Shown here one piece after another: positions 24,659 through 33,778 of a stretch of DNA of 64,000 bases. The notes under the pieces were generated by a model. That model had not been told where the DNA came from. It did no database searches and saw only the letters and a list, made by a program, of their open reading frames with translations. A program made the translations under genes and the position numbers. Position 1 is the stretch's first letter; every line of letters starts with the position of its first letter. Source of the DNA: Paraflavitalea pollutisoli (lineage in GTDB: Bacteria > Bacteroidota > Bacteroidia > Chitinophagales > Chitinophagaceae); NCBI RefSeq assembly GCF_029360705.1, contig NZ_JARKMX010000001.1, positions 744,001-808,000 on the forward strand, written 5' to 3'.

Positions 24659-25993
24659 ATGCACAAAGATGCACCCAACCAATCCTCCCGTCGTGATTTT
24701 GTGAAACAGTCTTCGCTCATCGCCGGCGGACTGATCGCTGCTCCCCTGTTTTCGAAAGCCAATTATTTTTCCGGCGCCGATGATGTGATCAAAGTAGCCC
24801 TGGTGGGTTGCGGTGGCCGCGGTACCGGTGCAGCCATGCAGGCATTGCTGAGCAAGCAAAATGTAAAGCTGGTAGCCATGGCCGATGCTTTCAGCGATCG
24901 CCTGGAGAAATGCTATAAGTCTTTGACGGCCGATTCCAAATCGGGCGATAAATCGGTGAAAGACAAGGTCGATGTACCAGCCGAAAGAAGGTTTGTGGGT
25001 TTCGATGGTTATCTCAAAGCCATTCCCCTGGCAGACGTCGTGATCCTGGCCACCCCTCCGGGTTTCAGGCCCATTCACTTCGAAGAAGCGATCAAGCAAA
25101 ATAAACATGTGTTCATGGAGAAGCCGGTGGCTACCGATCCGGCCGGTGTGCAGAAAGTACTGGCTGCTGCCGAGCAGGCCAAGGCGAAAAAGCTCAATGT
25201 GGTAGTAGGCCTTCAACGGCATTACCAGAACAGCTACCGTGAACTGTTCAAAAGGAAAGACCTGATCGGCGATATCACTTCGGCACAAGCCTGGTGGAAC
25301 AATGACGGCGTATGGGTGAATAAACGTCAGCCCGGCCAAACGGAAATGGAGTACCAGATGCGCAACTGGTATTATTTCGTATGGCTTTGTGGTGATCATA
25401 TTGCCGAGCAACACATCCACAATATCGATGTGATCAACTGGTTCAAAGGTGGCTATCCCGTCAAAGCCCAGGGTATGGGTGGTCGCGAGGTACGAAAGGG
25501 GAAAGACAATGGTGAGATCTTTGACCACCACTATGTAGAATTCCATTATGCCGACGGCTCTATCCTCAACAGCCAGTGCCGCCACATTCCCGGCACCATG
25601 AGCAAGGTCGATGAGTTGCTGATCGGCACCAAAGGCAAGATCTACACCGGTGATGCCAATATTGTGAACTATAAAGGAAAGGTACTGTACCAGTATGACA
25701 GGGCACAGGAGAACAATCCTTACCAGACGGAGCACGACGAACTGTTTGCAGCGATTGCAAACGGACAATACAAATTCGCCGACGCGGAAAACGGTGCTAA
25801 GAGTACGATGACCTCTATCCTCGGTCGTATGGCTACTTATTCCGGACAGGTGATCGAGTGGGACAAGGCCATCAATTCGGGCCTGAACCTGCAACCCAAA
25901 CAATACGATTTTGCGGCAGCGCCACCCGTATTACCCAATGCAGATGGCTGGTATCCAGTGGCTGTACCAGGTGCTACCAAATACGGTTTCTAA
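24659..25993 (+). CDS. Gfo/Idh/MocA-family oxidoreductase with Tat leader
   Basis: A 444-aa NAD(P)-dependent sugar or cyclitol dehydrogenase. The N-terminal SRRDFVKQSSLIAGGLIAAP is a twin-arginine signal. The Rossmann motif is VALVGCGGRGTGAAMQA, followed by MADAFSDR and the conserved HVFMEKPVATDPAG. The C-terminal domain has GDHIAEQHIHNIDVINW, with likely catalytic Asp/His. Periplasmic Gfo/Idh proteins are abundant in Bacteroidota glycan-degrading clusters. I chose ATG 24659 as the start. It is coupled to the SUMF1-like gene upstream and ended by a hairpin. Confidence 0.88.
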   Translation: MHKDAPNQSSRRDFVKQSSLIAGGLIAAPLFSKANYFSGADDVIKVALVGCGGRGTGAAMQALLSKQNVKLVAMADAFSDRLEKCYKSLTADSKSGDKSVKDKVDVPAERRFVGFDGYLKAIPLADVVILATPPGFRPIHFEEAIKQNKHVFMEKPVATDPAGVQKVLAAAEQAKAKKLNVVVGLQRHYQNSYRELFKRKDLIGDITSAQAWWNNDGVWVNKRQPGQTEMEYQMRNWYYFVWLCGDHIAEQHIHNIDVINWFKGGYPVKAQGMGGREVRKGKDNGEIFDHHYVEFHYADGSILNSQCRHIPGTMSKVDELLIGTKGKIYTGDANIVNYKGKVLYQYDRAQENNPYQTEHDELFAAIANGQYKFADAENGAKSTMTSILGRMATYSGQVIEWDKAINSGLNLQPKQYDFAAAPPVLPNADGWYPVAVPGATKYGF

Positions 25994-26015
25994 TCGTTTT
26001 ACCGAATAGTGACAA

Positions 26016-26043
26016 AAGGACCACCTCAGCGGTGGTCTTTTTT
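26016..26043 (+). terminator. terminator after the Gfo/Idh gene
   Basis: Stem GACCACC/GGTGGTC (26019-26025, 26031-26037) with a TCAGC loop, followed by TTTTTT. Confidence 0.8.
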
Positions 26044-26204
26044 ATTGGTCGTATACGGTTAGCGATGCCTGCCATAGGCTTCCGCATAGTGGTAAATCCT
26101 TATATCTTGTTAATCTGACAGTTTTTTGTTGTCTGTTTGCGGGTTAAACAGGTATAATTCCCCTATCTTTAGCGCAAACCTTTAAAACTAAACAACAAGC
26201 TACC

Positions 26205-27101
26205 TTGGCCAAGTTGAGCTATTATATAGCCCTACCCTTTATTTACCTGCTTTCTGTACTTCCTTTCCCTGTGTTATACCTGGTATCGGATTTCTTTTAT
26301 TTTGTATTGTACCGTGTTATCGGCTACCGCAAGAAGGTAGTGAACAGCAACCTGCGTAATTCTTTCCCCGATAAATCCGCAGCAGAGATCAAAGCGATCG
26401 AAAAGCGTTTTTACCGTTATTTCTGTGATCTGTTTCTGGAAACGTTCAAGACGCTTACGATCAGCCCCGCCAGCATGCTGAAGCATTGCCAGATGGAGCC
26501 TGCGACTGAACAGCTTTTCAAAGATTTTGCCGCAAACGACCAGAGTCTGATGATCGTCATGGGGCACTATGGCAACTGGGAATGGGCTGGTAATACCTTC
26601 AGCCTGTTGTGTAAACACCAGTTGTATGTGATCTATCACCCCCTCTCTCATCCTTATTTTAACAACCTGATCATAAAAATGCGCACGCGATTTGGAACTA
26701 AGCTGATCGCGATGAAGGACACTTTCCGGGAAATGGTGGCTAACCGGTCCCATTTATCGGCCACGGCCTTTATAGCGGACCAGACACCGGCTCCGGACAG
26801 GGCTTTCTGGATGAATTTTCTGCACCAGGAAACACCCGTGTTTCCGGGAACGGAGAAGATTGGGCAGAAAATGAATTATCCGATAGTTTATGTTACCATC
26901 AGAAGAATAAAAAGGGGCTATTATACGTTTGGCGCAGATGTGTTGATGTTACCGCCCTTTAATAGCACACAGGAAGGAGATATTACAAAGGCTCATACGA
27001 AAAGACTGGAAGCGGATATTGTAGCACAGCCGGATACCTGGCTATGGACGCACCGCCGGTGGAAACACAAGAGACCCGAACATCAATCAATTTTAAAGTA
27101 A
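26205..27101 (+). CDS. LpxL/HtrB-type lipid A acyltransferase family protein
   Basis: A 298-aa membrane-anchored acyltransferase. The N-terminal helix (YYIALPFIYLLSVLPFPVLYLVSDFFYFVLY) precedes the conserved MGHYGNWEW (the HxxxxE/D-like catalytic motif of the LABLAT family), FIADQTPAPDRAFWMNFLHQETPVFPGTEKI and WTHRRWKHK. It should transfer a fatty acyl chain onto a lipid A precursor or a related amino/ornithine lipid. The start codon is TTG, with no ATG upstream and none within the first helix. A desaturase gene follows after 4 bases, an operon that suggests tailoring of envelope lipid chains. Confidence 0.86.
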   Translation: MAKLSYYIALPFIYLLSVLPFPVLYLVSDFFYFVLYRVIGYRKKVVNSNLRNSFPDKSAAEIKAIEKRFYRYFCDLFLETFKTLTISPASMLKHCQMEPATEQLFKDFAANDQSLMIVMGHYGNWEWAGNTFSLLCKHQLYVIYHPLSHPYFNNLIIKMRTRFGTKLIAMKDTFREMVANRSHLSATAFIADQTPAPDRAFWMNFLHQETPVFPGTEKIGQKMNYPIVYVTIRRIKRGYYTFGADVLMLPPFNSTQEGDITKAHTKRLEADIVAQPDTWLWTHRRWKHKRPEHQSILK

Positions 27102-27105
27102 TTAA

Positions 27106-28128
27106 ATGTCAAATATGCTGTGTGGAAAAGAGCTGATCCTTGCTACGAAACCGTATGCCAAAGAGGACAGACGTAAGAGTTGGTTGTATACCTTATCAAC
27201 CCTGGCGATATTGATTGCCACGCTGGCTGCTACGGTGCTGGTGCCGTGGTTGCTTGCCAAGGTGGTACTCAGTGTGATCAGCGGGCTGCTGCTGGTCAGG
27301 ATGTTTGTGATCTACCATGATCATCAGCATCATACTATTTTGCATAAATCGGTGATCGCAGACGGGATCTTTACCGTGTTTGGTATTTATATGCTGGCGC
27401 CTACCAGTATCTGGAAGCGTTCGCATGACCATCACCACAAGCATAACTCTAAATTATTCAGCGCCAGCATTGGTTCTTTCCCGATTGCTACGCGTCAGAA
27501 GTTTTTGAGCATGTCGGCCGGAGAACGGATCGGCTACCTGGCTATCCGTCATCCGCTCACCATTGGCCTGGGCTATTTTACCATGTTTATGCTGGGCATG
27601 TGTGTAAGTTCTTTTCTCAGCAGCCCGCGTAAGCATTTCGATGCGCTGATTGCCCTGTTGCTGCACATAGGTGCCGCAGTGGCTATTTTTATGTTCTGGG
27701 GTTGGGATGCCTGGTTCTTTATGTTCTTCGTCCCTTTCCTGATTGCGTTTGCGCTGGGGTCTTACCTGTTCTATGCGCAGCATAACTTTCCCGGTGTTAC
27801 TTTCTGCAGCAACGCGGATTGGGCGTATGACAAAGCGGCCCTGGAATCTTCCAGCTATATGACCATGAATCCCGTGATGCATTGGTTCACCGCCAATATC
27901 GGCTACCACCATATCCACCACCTGAATGCCAAGATCCCCTTTTACCGGTTGCCGGAGGTGATGGCTAAGTTTCCTGAATTGCAGGTAGCGCGTACCACTT
28001 CGCTGCGCCCCAGCGCTATTATCGCCTGTCTGCGCCTCAAGGCCTGGGACCAGGAGCTGGGTCGTATGGTTTCTCTGAAAGAGCTAGGTACAAAACGCCG
28101 CCGGAAGGCAAAGTTGGCGACCGCTTAA
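27106..28128 (+). CDS. membrane fatty-acid desaturase
   Basis: A 340-aa integral membrane di-iron desaturase. The three histidine clusters are present: YHDHQHHTI, KRSHDHHHKHN and GYHHIHHLNAKIPFYRLPEVM, between long hydrophobic segments. It introduces double bonds into acyl chains or hydroxylates/desaturates a lipid head-group; which one is not predictable from sequence. It lies 4 bases behind the acyltransferase, so the two are co-expressed and probably act on the same lipid class. The terminator follows at 28175. Confidence 0.9.
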   Translation: MSNMLCGKELILATKPYAKEDRRKSWLYTLSTLAILIATLAATVLVPWLLAKVVLSVISGLLLVRMFVIYHDHQHHTILHKSVIADGIFTVFGIYMLAPTSIWKRSHDHHHKHNSKLFSASIGSFPIATRQKFLSMSAGERIGYLAIRHPLTIGLGYFTMFMLGMCVSSFLSSPRKHFDALIALLLHIGAAVAIFMFWGWDAWFFMFFVPFLIAFALGSYLFYAQHNFPGVTFCSNADWAYDKAALESSSYMTMNPVMHWFTANIGYHHIHHLNAKIPFYRLPEVMAKFPELQVARTTSLRPSAIIACLRLKAWDQELGRMVSLKELGTKRRRKAKLATA

Positions 28129-28174
28129 TTGATTTGAACTGCCCGGCTGAAATAAGCAGGCTTGTTAAATAGTT

Positions 28175-28224
28175 GAACCCGATAGATCACGCACCTGTGC
28201 GTTGCCTATCGGGTTCTTTTTTAT
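28175..28224 (+). terminator. terminator of the acyltransferase-desaturase operon
   Basis: Perfect 11-bp stem GAACCCGATAG/CTATCGGGTTC with a 20-nt loop, then TTTTTTATT. Confidence 0.85.
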
Positions 28225-28242
28225 TGGCTGCCTGCTTGCAGC

Positions 28243-29082
28243 TTAGGACAGAATATCTTTTCTGCGGAATATATAGATGGAGGTGCCCAGGAAAAAAGCA
28301 ATATGAAATAACAGTATACCTGCCGAGCGTGCCACGGCGCCATAGTTGACCGGGTTGTCGAAAAAGCCTTTCCAGCCCAGCATGTGGGAGGTAAACAAGA
28401 AGGGCTTTATCAGGCCAAACAAGGGCAGGTCGACCGTCGACAAGATGGTAAACACGATCACGATACTCATGGTGGCCACAATGGGGCCGATAGAGTTTTC
28501 TGCGAAGAGCGACAGGAAAAACGACAGGGCAGCAACCGTGGTCATGGCGATGGCCGCAAAACCAAATGCCGCAATGTAACGCCACATCACATCTGCCTGG
28601 CGGTGCAATATGATCTCCTGGCTTTTGGCGACGACCAGGTCGCCGACACCAAAAACAAGCATCGATAGGAACAAGGAGAGAAAGGCCATCCACACCAATA
28701 ACAACAGCGTATATATGGTGCTTGCCAGGAACTTGGAGAGCATCAGCGAAGTTCTGCTGATCGGTTTGGTCGCCAGCAGGCGCAACGTGCCCATATTCGC
28801 TTCTCCCGCGATCATATCGCCGCCAATGAGGGCGATGAGCAGGGGCACATGTATCAATAAGGTCTGCAGGATGAAATAGCAAACGAAATAGCCGTTGGCG
28901 ATCTTGCCTTCGATGGAGAAATGCGACCGGATCGATTGCAACAGCAGATCGATATAAGAATCGGCATCGACGTAAAGGGCCAGTTGGATCAATAACACGA
29001 TCGCCGCGATCGCTGCAAAGGCTATATAGGTGCGGGGCCTTTTAAATATCTTGAATAGCTCAATTTGTAAGAGGGTCCACAT
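28243..29082 (-). CDS. ABC-2-type transporter permease
   Basis: A 279-aa membrane protein with about six hydrophobic segments, beginning MWTLLQIELFKIFKRPRTYIAF, the usual N-terminus of ABC-2 permeases. The segment LIGGDMIAGEANMGTLRLLATKPISR is typical. It overlaps the ATPase gene by 23 bases, forming a two-gene export system. Such small ABC-2 systems export drugs, lipids or peptides; the substrate is not inferable. Confidence 0.9.
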   Translation of the reverse strand: MWTLLQIELFKIFKRPRTYIAFAAIAAIVLLIQLALYVDADSYIDLLLQSIRSHFSIEGKIANGYFVCYFILQTLLIHVPLLIALIGGDMIAGEANMGTLRLLATKPISRTSLMLSKFLASTIYTLLLLVWMAFLSLFLSMLVFGVGDLVVAKSQEIILHRQADVMWRYIAAFGFAAIAMTTVAALSFFLSLFAENSIGPIVATMSIVIVFTILSTVDLPLFGLIKPFLFTSHMLGWKGFFDNPVNYGAVARSAGILLFHIAFFLGTSIYIFRRKDILS

Positions 29083-29995
29083 GTCGGTTGGCAGTTGTTA
29101 AAGCAAGAAAATAGGCTTCCAGCGAGTGCTGCGGTTGCAGGGCATTGATGGCCGCGCCAATTTGTACCAGCTCGGTAGTCAGTGCGGGCACCTGCTGCTG
29201 GTCCATCTGCAGCAGGATCGAGTCGGCCGTTTGCTCCCTGATCAATGCCTGCCAACGGCTTTTGCGGATGGCCGGCAATACCGTCGCCAGGTTATCGATA
29301 CCGACCCGGATGAGCATCCTGGAGGGGTCAAACAGTTCATGTACACCCCCTTCCGCTACTTTTTTGCCTTTGTCGATAATGATCATCCGGTTGGCGGTCA
29401 TCTCGATCTCGTGCAAGAGGTGGGAGGAGACCAACACTGTTTTCTTACGCTGGTGACTAAGGTTGATGATCAGTTGCCGGATGTCGGCGATGCCCTGGGG
29501 ATCAAGTCCATTGGTGGGCTCGTCGAGCATGATGAGTTGTGGATCGTGTACGAGGGCCACAGCAATGCCAAGCCGCTGTTTCATGCCCTGTGAAAAAGTC
29601 TTAACGGGACTGTTTACGCGATCTTTTAAACCAACCAGCTCGAGTTGATCCAGGAGTTGCTGCCTGGTAGGTCTGATACCACTCATTCGGGCGAACAAGG
29701 AGAGGTTCTCATAAGCCGTCAGGTACTTGTAGAGGTCGGGTCTTTCAATAACGGCGCCTACCTGTCGAAGTATGTCTTTCCGGTGTTTGTAGAGATCCAT
29801 TCCAAATAGTTCGATTTTGCCGGCTGAAGGTTGTATGAGTGTCAGCAACATGCGAATGGTAGTCGATTTACCGGCACCGTTTTGACCAAGAAAGCCATAA
29901 ACGTCGCCTTGCTCAACGGTAAATGAAATGTCATCAACCGCTTTCAGATCTTTGTAGCTTTTACTGAGGTGGGTAACCTGAATGATAGCAGACAT
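29060..29995 (-). CDS. ABC transporter ATP-binding protein
   Basis: A 311-aa nucleotide-binding subunit. Walker A is FLGQNGAGKSTTI, the signature is FSQGMKQRLGIA, and Walker B plus D-loop is LIMLDEPTNGLDPQG; the H-loop is VSSHLLHEIE. A ~90-residue C-terminal extension (RVGIDNLATVLPAIRKSRW...) is common in ABC-2 ATPases. It pairs with the permease downstream. It is transcribed leftward, divergent from the T9SS protein at 30420. Confidence 0.94.
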   Translation of the reverse strand: MSAIIQVTHLSKSYKDLKAVDDISFTVEQGDVYGFLGQNGAGKSTTIRMLLTLIQPSAGKIELFGMDLYKHRKDILRQVGAVIERPDLYKYLTAYENLSLFARMSGIRPTRQQLLDQLELVGLKDRVNSPVKTFSQGMKQRLGIAVALVHDPQLIMLDEPTNGLDPQGIADIRQLIINLSHQRKKTVLVSSHLLHEIEMTANRMIIIDKGKKVAEGGVHELFDPSRMLIRVGIDNLATVLPAIRKSRWQALIREQTADSILLQMDQQQVPALTTELVQIGAAINALQPQHSLEAYFLALTTANRHVDPLTN

Positions 29996-30107
29996 AATGA
30001 TATTGCGTTACAAGTTACAACCCAAATTGTTAGCGGCATTAAAAAAGAATTAGTGCGTGAAGTGTCGATTTGTCAATGTAGCATGCCAAAAAAAATGTCT
30101 CAATTAC

Positions 30108-30138
30108 TTGCATAATCCAGGAGGTCGTTATACTTTTG
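30108..30138 (+). promoter_or_regulatory. promoter of the T9SS cadherin-like protein gene
   Basis: TTG (30108-30110), 20 bases, then TACTTTTG (30131-30138), an exact -7 match. It implies a long leader of about 275 bases before the ATG at 30420. The rest of this 424-base intergenic region shows no gene and no obvious strong hairpin. Confidence 0.6.
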
Positions 30139-30419
30139 CCTCATCTCCCACCATCCTCTGACAATTCCGTTACCTGCAAGACCACACGATTTCCAATCTT
30201 GCACCAATTTCCAACATCGACAACAGACTGAATTATAACCGTTATCAGGTTATTACTTATAGTATATTTTCCAATAGCTATGTGAGCTTGGAGTGGAGTC
30301 ATATTCCCCCGATCGTATCCCCTTTAACCAACGTATTCGTATTCTCCTTCCTTTGAATGCCCCGATGAATGTTCTTCATCAGCTGTATCTCGATTATCTA
30401 AACTCTGAAACTTACATCA

Positions 30420-31862
30420 ATGAAAGGAATTTCTACACTCCTTGCGTCCGCATGGATGCTCACTTCACTTGGGGCGACAGCTCAGGTAACTGAAAACTTC
30501 AACTCCCGTCAAGGCACTTCTCTGTACATGGTAAAACCACACCTCGAGAGCAAATGCTGGATCTTCAACAATTTTAATATCAATGATGGATACACGCCTG
30601 GTATCGAAGGCGATGGCGCGATGGTATCTACTGTTACTACCGGTTCTACCGACCAGTCCGTTGGTATTTTTTCTCAGGTAGTGGATGTACCTGGTTCTAT
30701 CCAGGTGAAATTCAGCTACAAGCTGAGCGACGCGCTGCAGGCAGGTCAAACCCGGACGATCAAGATCTTCCTGGCTACTGCTGACCTGATCCCTGCAGGT
30801 GCTGAACTGGCTACGATTACACTGGATCAAAATACGCCGGTTGGCCAAACGATCAACTTCGACCAAAACTTTGGTCCGGTAGGTTCTGGTCCATACCGTG
30901 TTTACTGGCTTTATCAAGGTACTGGTGGCGACACCAAACTGGCGATCGATAAGGTTTATTTAGGAGTCCCGCTTTACTATCCAGCAGGTTGTAACTCAGC
31001 GCCCGTTGCAGTTGCAGATAACTTCAACGGCGCTGCTAACCGCACGGCTTCCGGCGACGTAACGCTCAATGACAATGACCCGGAATCTGAGTGGTTCGAT
31101 GCCTACCTGACCGAGCAATCGCCCGATGGTGTTGTAGAGCTGCAAACCAATGGTCAGTTCACCTTTACCCCCAACGCTGGTTTCCTGGGCCTTTCCACGA
31201 CCTTCAAGTACCGTATCTGTGATTTTGGTTACACACCTCAGTGCTCTGAAGAAGTAACTGTAGAGCTTACCTTCCAGGCTGCCACACTGCCTGTGAGTCT
31301 GGTAGACTTCAAAGGATTGTACCAGGACAACGGTGAGGTTGAGCTGAGCTGGGTAACTACTTTCGAGCAGAACAGTGATCGTTTCGAGATTGAAAGAAGC
31401 TTCGACGGTGAAAAATGGACAGTAGTTGGTACGAAGAAGACCGGTGAGAACTCCAGCGTCAGAAAAGCTTATTCGTTCATCGATAAGGTAGGTCGCAACA
31501 CAGCTGCTAAGCGTGATATCTACTATCGCCTGAAGCAAGTTGACCTCGATGGGCGCTCTGCTTACAGCAAATTATTGATCGTTCGGGTGTACAATACCCA
31601 GGCGCTGAAGAGTGTGAGTGTGAGCCCGAACCCTGCGAAGAACGACATCGCTGTCAATGTGCAACTGAATGAAGGATCTTTCATCGTGATGAAAGTGTTG
31701 AATGCAGCTGGTACGGAAGTGTTGCGCAAATCGGCTAAAGCTGGTGCTGGTTCCAACAGCTACCTCATGGACGGTAGCAGCAGCCTCAAGCCTGGTATGT
31801 ATGTACTGGAAGTAACTATCAACAGCAAAGAACGCATGGTCGTTAAGCTGATCAAAGAATAA
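30420..31862 (+). CDS. secreted T9SS protein with Ig/cadherin-like domain
   Basis: A 480-aa surface protein. It has a signal peptide (MKGISTLLASAWMLTSLGATAQ), an N-terminal beta-sandwich (~22-185), then SAPVAVADNFNGAANRTASGDV...NDNDPES, a tandem-95/Ig-like repeat (about 190-285) with calcium-binding-style NDND. A fibronectin-like stretch follows (LVDFKGLYQDNGEVELSWVTTFEQNSD), and a T9SS type A sorting domain ends the protein (SVSVSPNPAKNDIAVNVQL ... PGMYVLEVTINSKERMVVKLIKE). It should cross the outer membrane through the type IX secretion system and be attached or released. No catalytic domain was recognised. Confidence 0.85.
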   Translation: MKGISTLLASAWMLTSLGATAQVTENFNSRQGTSLYMVKPHLESKCWIFNNFNINDGYTPGIEGDGAMVSTVTTGSTDQSVGIFSQVVDVPGSIQVKFSYKLSDALQAGQTRTIKIFLATADLIPAGAELATITLDQNTPVGQTINFDQNFGPVGSGPYRVYWLYQGTGGDTKLAIDKVYLGVPLYYPAGCNSAPVAVADNFNGAANRTASGDVTLNDNDPESEWFDAYLTEQSPDGVVELQTNGQFTFTPNAGFLGLSTTFKYRICDFGYTPQCSEEVTVELTFQAATLPVSLVDFKGLYQDNGEVELSWVTTFEQNSDRFEIERSFDGEKWTVVGTKKTGENSSVRKAYSFIDKVGRNTAAKRDIYYRLKQVDLDGRSAYSKLLIVRVYNTQALKSVSVSPNPAKNDIAVNVQLNEGSFIVMKVLNAAGTEVLRKSAKAGAGSNSYLMDGSSSLKPGMYVLEVTINSKERMVVKLIKE

Positions 31863-31893
31863 TTGGTTAGGTTTCAACAGAGGTAAGAAAGCA

Positions 31894-31945
31894 TCCCCCC
31901 TGTCCTGCTTAGTATTACGGTTAGGATAAGGGGGGACTTTTTTTT
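31894..31945 (+). terminator. terminator of the T9SS protein gene
   Basis: TCCCCCC..TCCT pairs with AGGA..GGGGGGA (31894-31906 and 31923-31936), followed by eight T. Between here and 32152 I see only two copies of TAGAGGCAA and no gene. Confidence 0.75.
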
Positions 31946-32152
31946 GAAGGCAACATGACGTAGAGGCAAAGAATGCATCGGGGCATAGAGGCAATCGCGA
32001 CATTCGTCGGGACAACGAGGGGAAGAAAGGTTACGAGTACCAAGAAGCGGATGAGGGCAGGAATAGGTGTACATGTGAAGTGCGGGGGAGGTGCCTGCCT
32101 GACAAATGGGGACAAAGACTACGGGGAATACTAAGTGGTTTTACAAATGCAG

Positions 32153-32183
32153 ACCGGCCAGCGATGGCCGGTTTATTTTTTTA
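32153..32183. terminator. 8-bp hairpin at the 3' end of the winged-helix gene
   Basis: ACCGGCCA/TGGCCGGT (32153-32160, 32165-32172) abuts the stop codon of the minus-strand gene at 32173. The T-run lies on the plus strand (within the gene), so termination of leftward transcription here is uncertain. Confidence 0.4.
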
Positions 32184-32466
32184 CACCGAGGTAGGATTGC
32201 AGGTTGTTGACGTAATCTTCGAAGGCCTTTACCCCAACGGGGGTGATCTTACAGGTTGTCTGCGGATAATTGTCTTTGAATTGTTTGGCCACTTCTATAT
32301 ATCCGGCCTCTTTGAGCTTGTTGATCTGCACACTCAGGTTGCCGGCTGTGGCGTTGGTCTTCTCTTTGATGAAGGTAAATTCTGCTTCCTTCACGCTGAT
32401 GAGGAGTGACATAACGGCCAGCCGGAGCTGTGAGTGTAGTATCGGATCTAGATCTTTAAATTCCAT
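32173..32466 (-). CDS. winged-helix transcriptional regulator
   Basis: A 97-aa DNA-binding protein of the small ArsR/MarR-related winged-helix group: LDPILHSQLRLAVMSLLISV, FIKEKTNATAGNLSVQINKLKEAGYIEV (recognition helix) and a wing with TTCKITPVGVKAFEDYV. No ligand domain. It is the last gene of a leftward operon: its ATG overlaps the stop of the preceding membrane protein by one base. Most likely it regulates this operon, including the TonB-dependent receptor at its head. Confidence 0.88.
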   Translation of the reverse strand: MEFKDLDPILHSQLRLAVMSLLISVKEAEFTFIKEKTNATAGNLSVQINKLKEAGYIEVAKQFKDNYPQTTCKITPVGVKAFEDYVNNLQSYLGVKK

Positions 32467-33080
32467 TACGCTGCGATTCTGTCTGTTGACTGCATCTTTT
32501 TCCTGAATTCACTTCTCAACATGTACCCTGGGATCAGGTAGCCTATTAATACCGCCAGTGCAGAGATCATCATATCATGCCTGAAATCGGTGGCCAGGAA
32601 GATACCCAACGCAGCAGCCCAGTTGACCCAGGCGCCCACGATCAACGGCTTGAATCGGATAGCGCTGCCATGGATGAACATCCAGAAAGCATACAGGATA
32701 TAGAAATAGCCAAACGAAAAGGAATGATTGCCCAGGTAGGAGCCAGCCAGGATGGCCAACAAACTGATGAAAAAGGCACTTTGGATCTTGTTCAACAGTC
32801 CCTGCATATAAGTTTGCACCCGGTTGGTTCTGGCTTTTTTTGAGCGCCAATTGAAGGCATACGCTATCAATCCCACCACCAGCATACCCAGCCATACTTC
32901 TCCCACATAACGGCCATAGCCCATATATCCCATAATGCACGAAATGACGGAGGCTGAAAACAATAACCAGCCCCACAGCAGCCAGCCATCACCATTTTCC
33001 TGGTGTTCGTCTCTGGACGACTGGATCATCTGTTGTATCAACTGAAGGCTGTCTTCTCCGGATAGTTTATTCTCTTCCAT
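32466..33080 (-). CDS. four/five-helix membrane protein, paralogue of the next gene
   Basis: A 204-aa protein. A short soluble N-terminus (EDSLQLIQQMIQSSRDEHQE) is followed by NGDGWLLWGWLLFSASV and about five hydrophobic segments, ending in LIGYLIPGYMLRSEFRKK. It is clearly paralogous to the neighbouring 198-aa protein (same LIQxMI, LLWGW and IPGYxLxSxxKK landmarks). No family is known to me. Position suggests membrane partners of the TonB receptor operon, regulated by the winged-helix protein. Confidence 0.7.
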   Translation of the reverse strand: MEENKLSGEDSLQLIQQMIQSSRDEHQENGDGWLLWGWLLFSASVISCIMGYMGYGRYVGEVWLGMLVVGLIAYAFNWRSKKARTNRVQTYMQGLLNKIQSAFFISLLAILAGSYLGNHSFSFGYFYILYAFWMFIHGSAIRFKPLIVGAWVNWAAALGIFLATDFRHDMMISALAVLIGYLIPGYMLRSEFRKKMQSTDRIAA

Positions 33081-33083
33081 TAC

Positions 33084-33680
33084 TTATGCATTGTCTTTTT
33101 TGTACTTCGACTGCAGGATATACCCTGGAATGATCCAGGCAATCACTACTGCCAGCGAGATCATCAATAACTGGTAATCGTACGGAACAAAAGGGCCTAC
33201 CAGCGAAAGCACCCAGCAGCCGATGCCGCCAATCACCAGCGCCCTGGTCTTGAGGATGACGCCCGACAAAAAGGTGGGCATTCCGTAAAGCGCCAGCAAG
33301 GCCGTATTAAAATACTTGTAGTATTCCTTGCCCATGATCTGCCCAAACATGAATCCAAAGAGGAACATGAGTATGGCGAATGTAATCCACACATAGGAAA
33401 CGATCTCATCGGTATAGGTGCGTACCTTGTTTTGCTTTTTCCGTTTGCGGGCATAGATCAACTGGAAAATCAGTATTATCCACATCGTAAACCATACAAC
33501 ATAATGGTGCGCGAAGTGCATCCGCAGTAAAATGAACTGTGTAACACTGCACACAAATACGGCCCAACCCCACAACAGGTAGGCAAACCCGTTTTCGCTG
33601 TACTTGTTGCGCGCCTTGTCGATCATGGACTGGATGAGCTCAAGGCTTTGCGCGTGTGTAAATTCAGGTTGTTGTTCCAT
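33084..33680 (-). CDS. five-helix membrane protein, paralogue of the preceding entry
   Basis: A 198-aa protein with the same architecture: soluble MEQQPEFTHAQSLELIQSMIDK, then FAYLLWGWAVFVCSVTQF, several hydrophobic segments and the ending WIIPGYILQSKYKKDN. I chose ATG 33680; the open frame upstream (to 33767) is not protein-like. The stop of this gene is three bases before the start of its paralogue, so the pair arose by tandem duplication and is co-expressed. Function unknown. Confidence 0.7.
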   Translation of the reverse strand: MEQQPEFTHAQSLELIQSMIDKARNKYSENGFAYLLWGWAVFVCSVTQFILLRMHFAHHYVVWFTMWIILIFQLIYARKRKKQNKVRTYTDEIVSYVWITFAILMFLFGFMFGQIMGKEYYKYFNTALLALYGMPTFLSGVILKTRALVIGGIGCWVLSLVGPFVPYDYQLLMISLAVVIAWIIPGYILQSKYKKDNA

Positions 33681-33778
33681 GCTGGCATTAATTATGGTGT
33701 TTAACCATGGGTCAAATATAAAGTTGTCCACGGCAAATCTGCGCAAGGCAGGCCGTGGACAATGCACATGATATACAC

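Noticed and set aside
24584-25903. 439-codon minus-strand frame across the Gfo/Idh gene
   Set aside because: The opposite strand encodes a textbook Rossmann oxidoreductase; the antisense translation has no family features.
30293-30493. 66-codon plus-strand frame overlapping the start of the T9SS protein gene
   Set aside because: It overlaps a protein with a clear signal peptide in another frame and has no features of its own.
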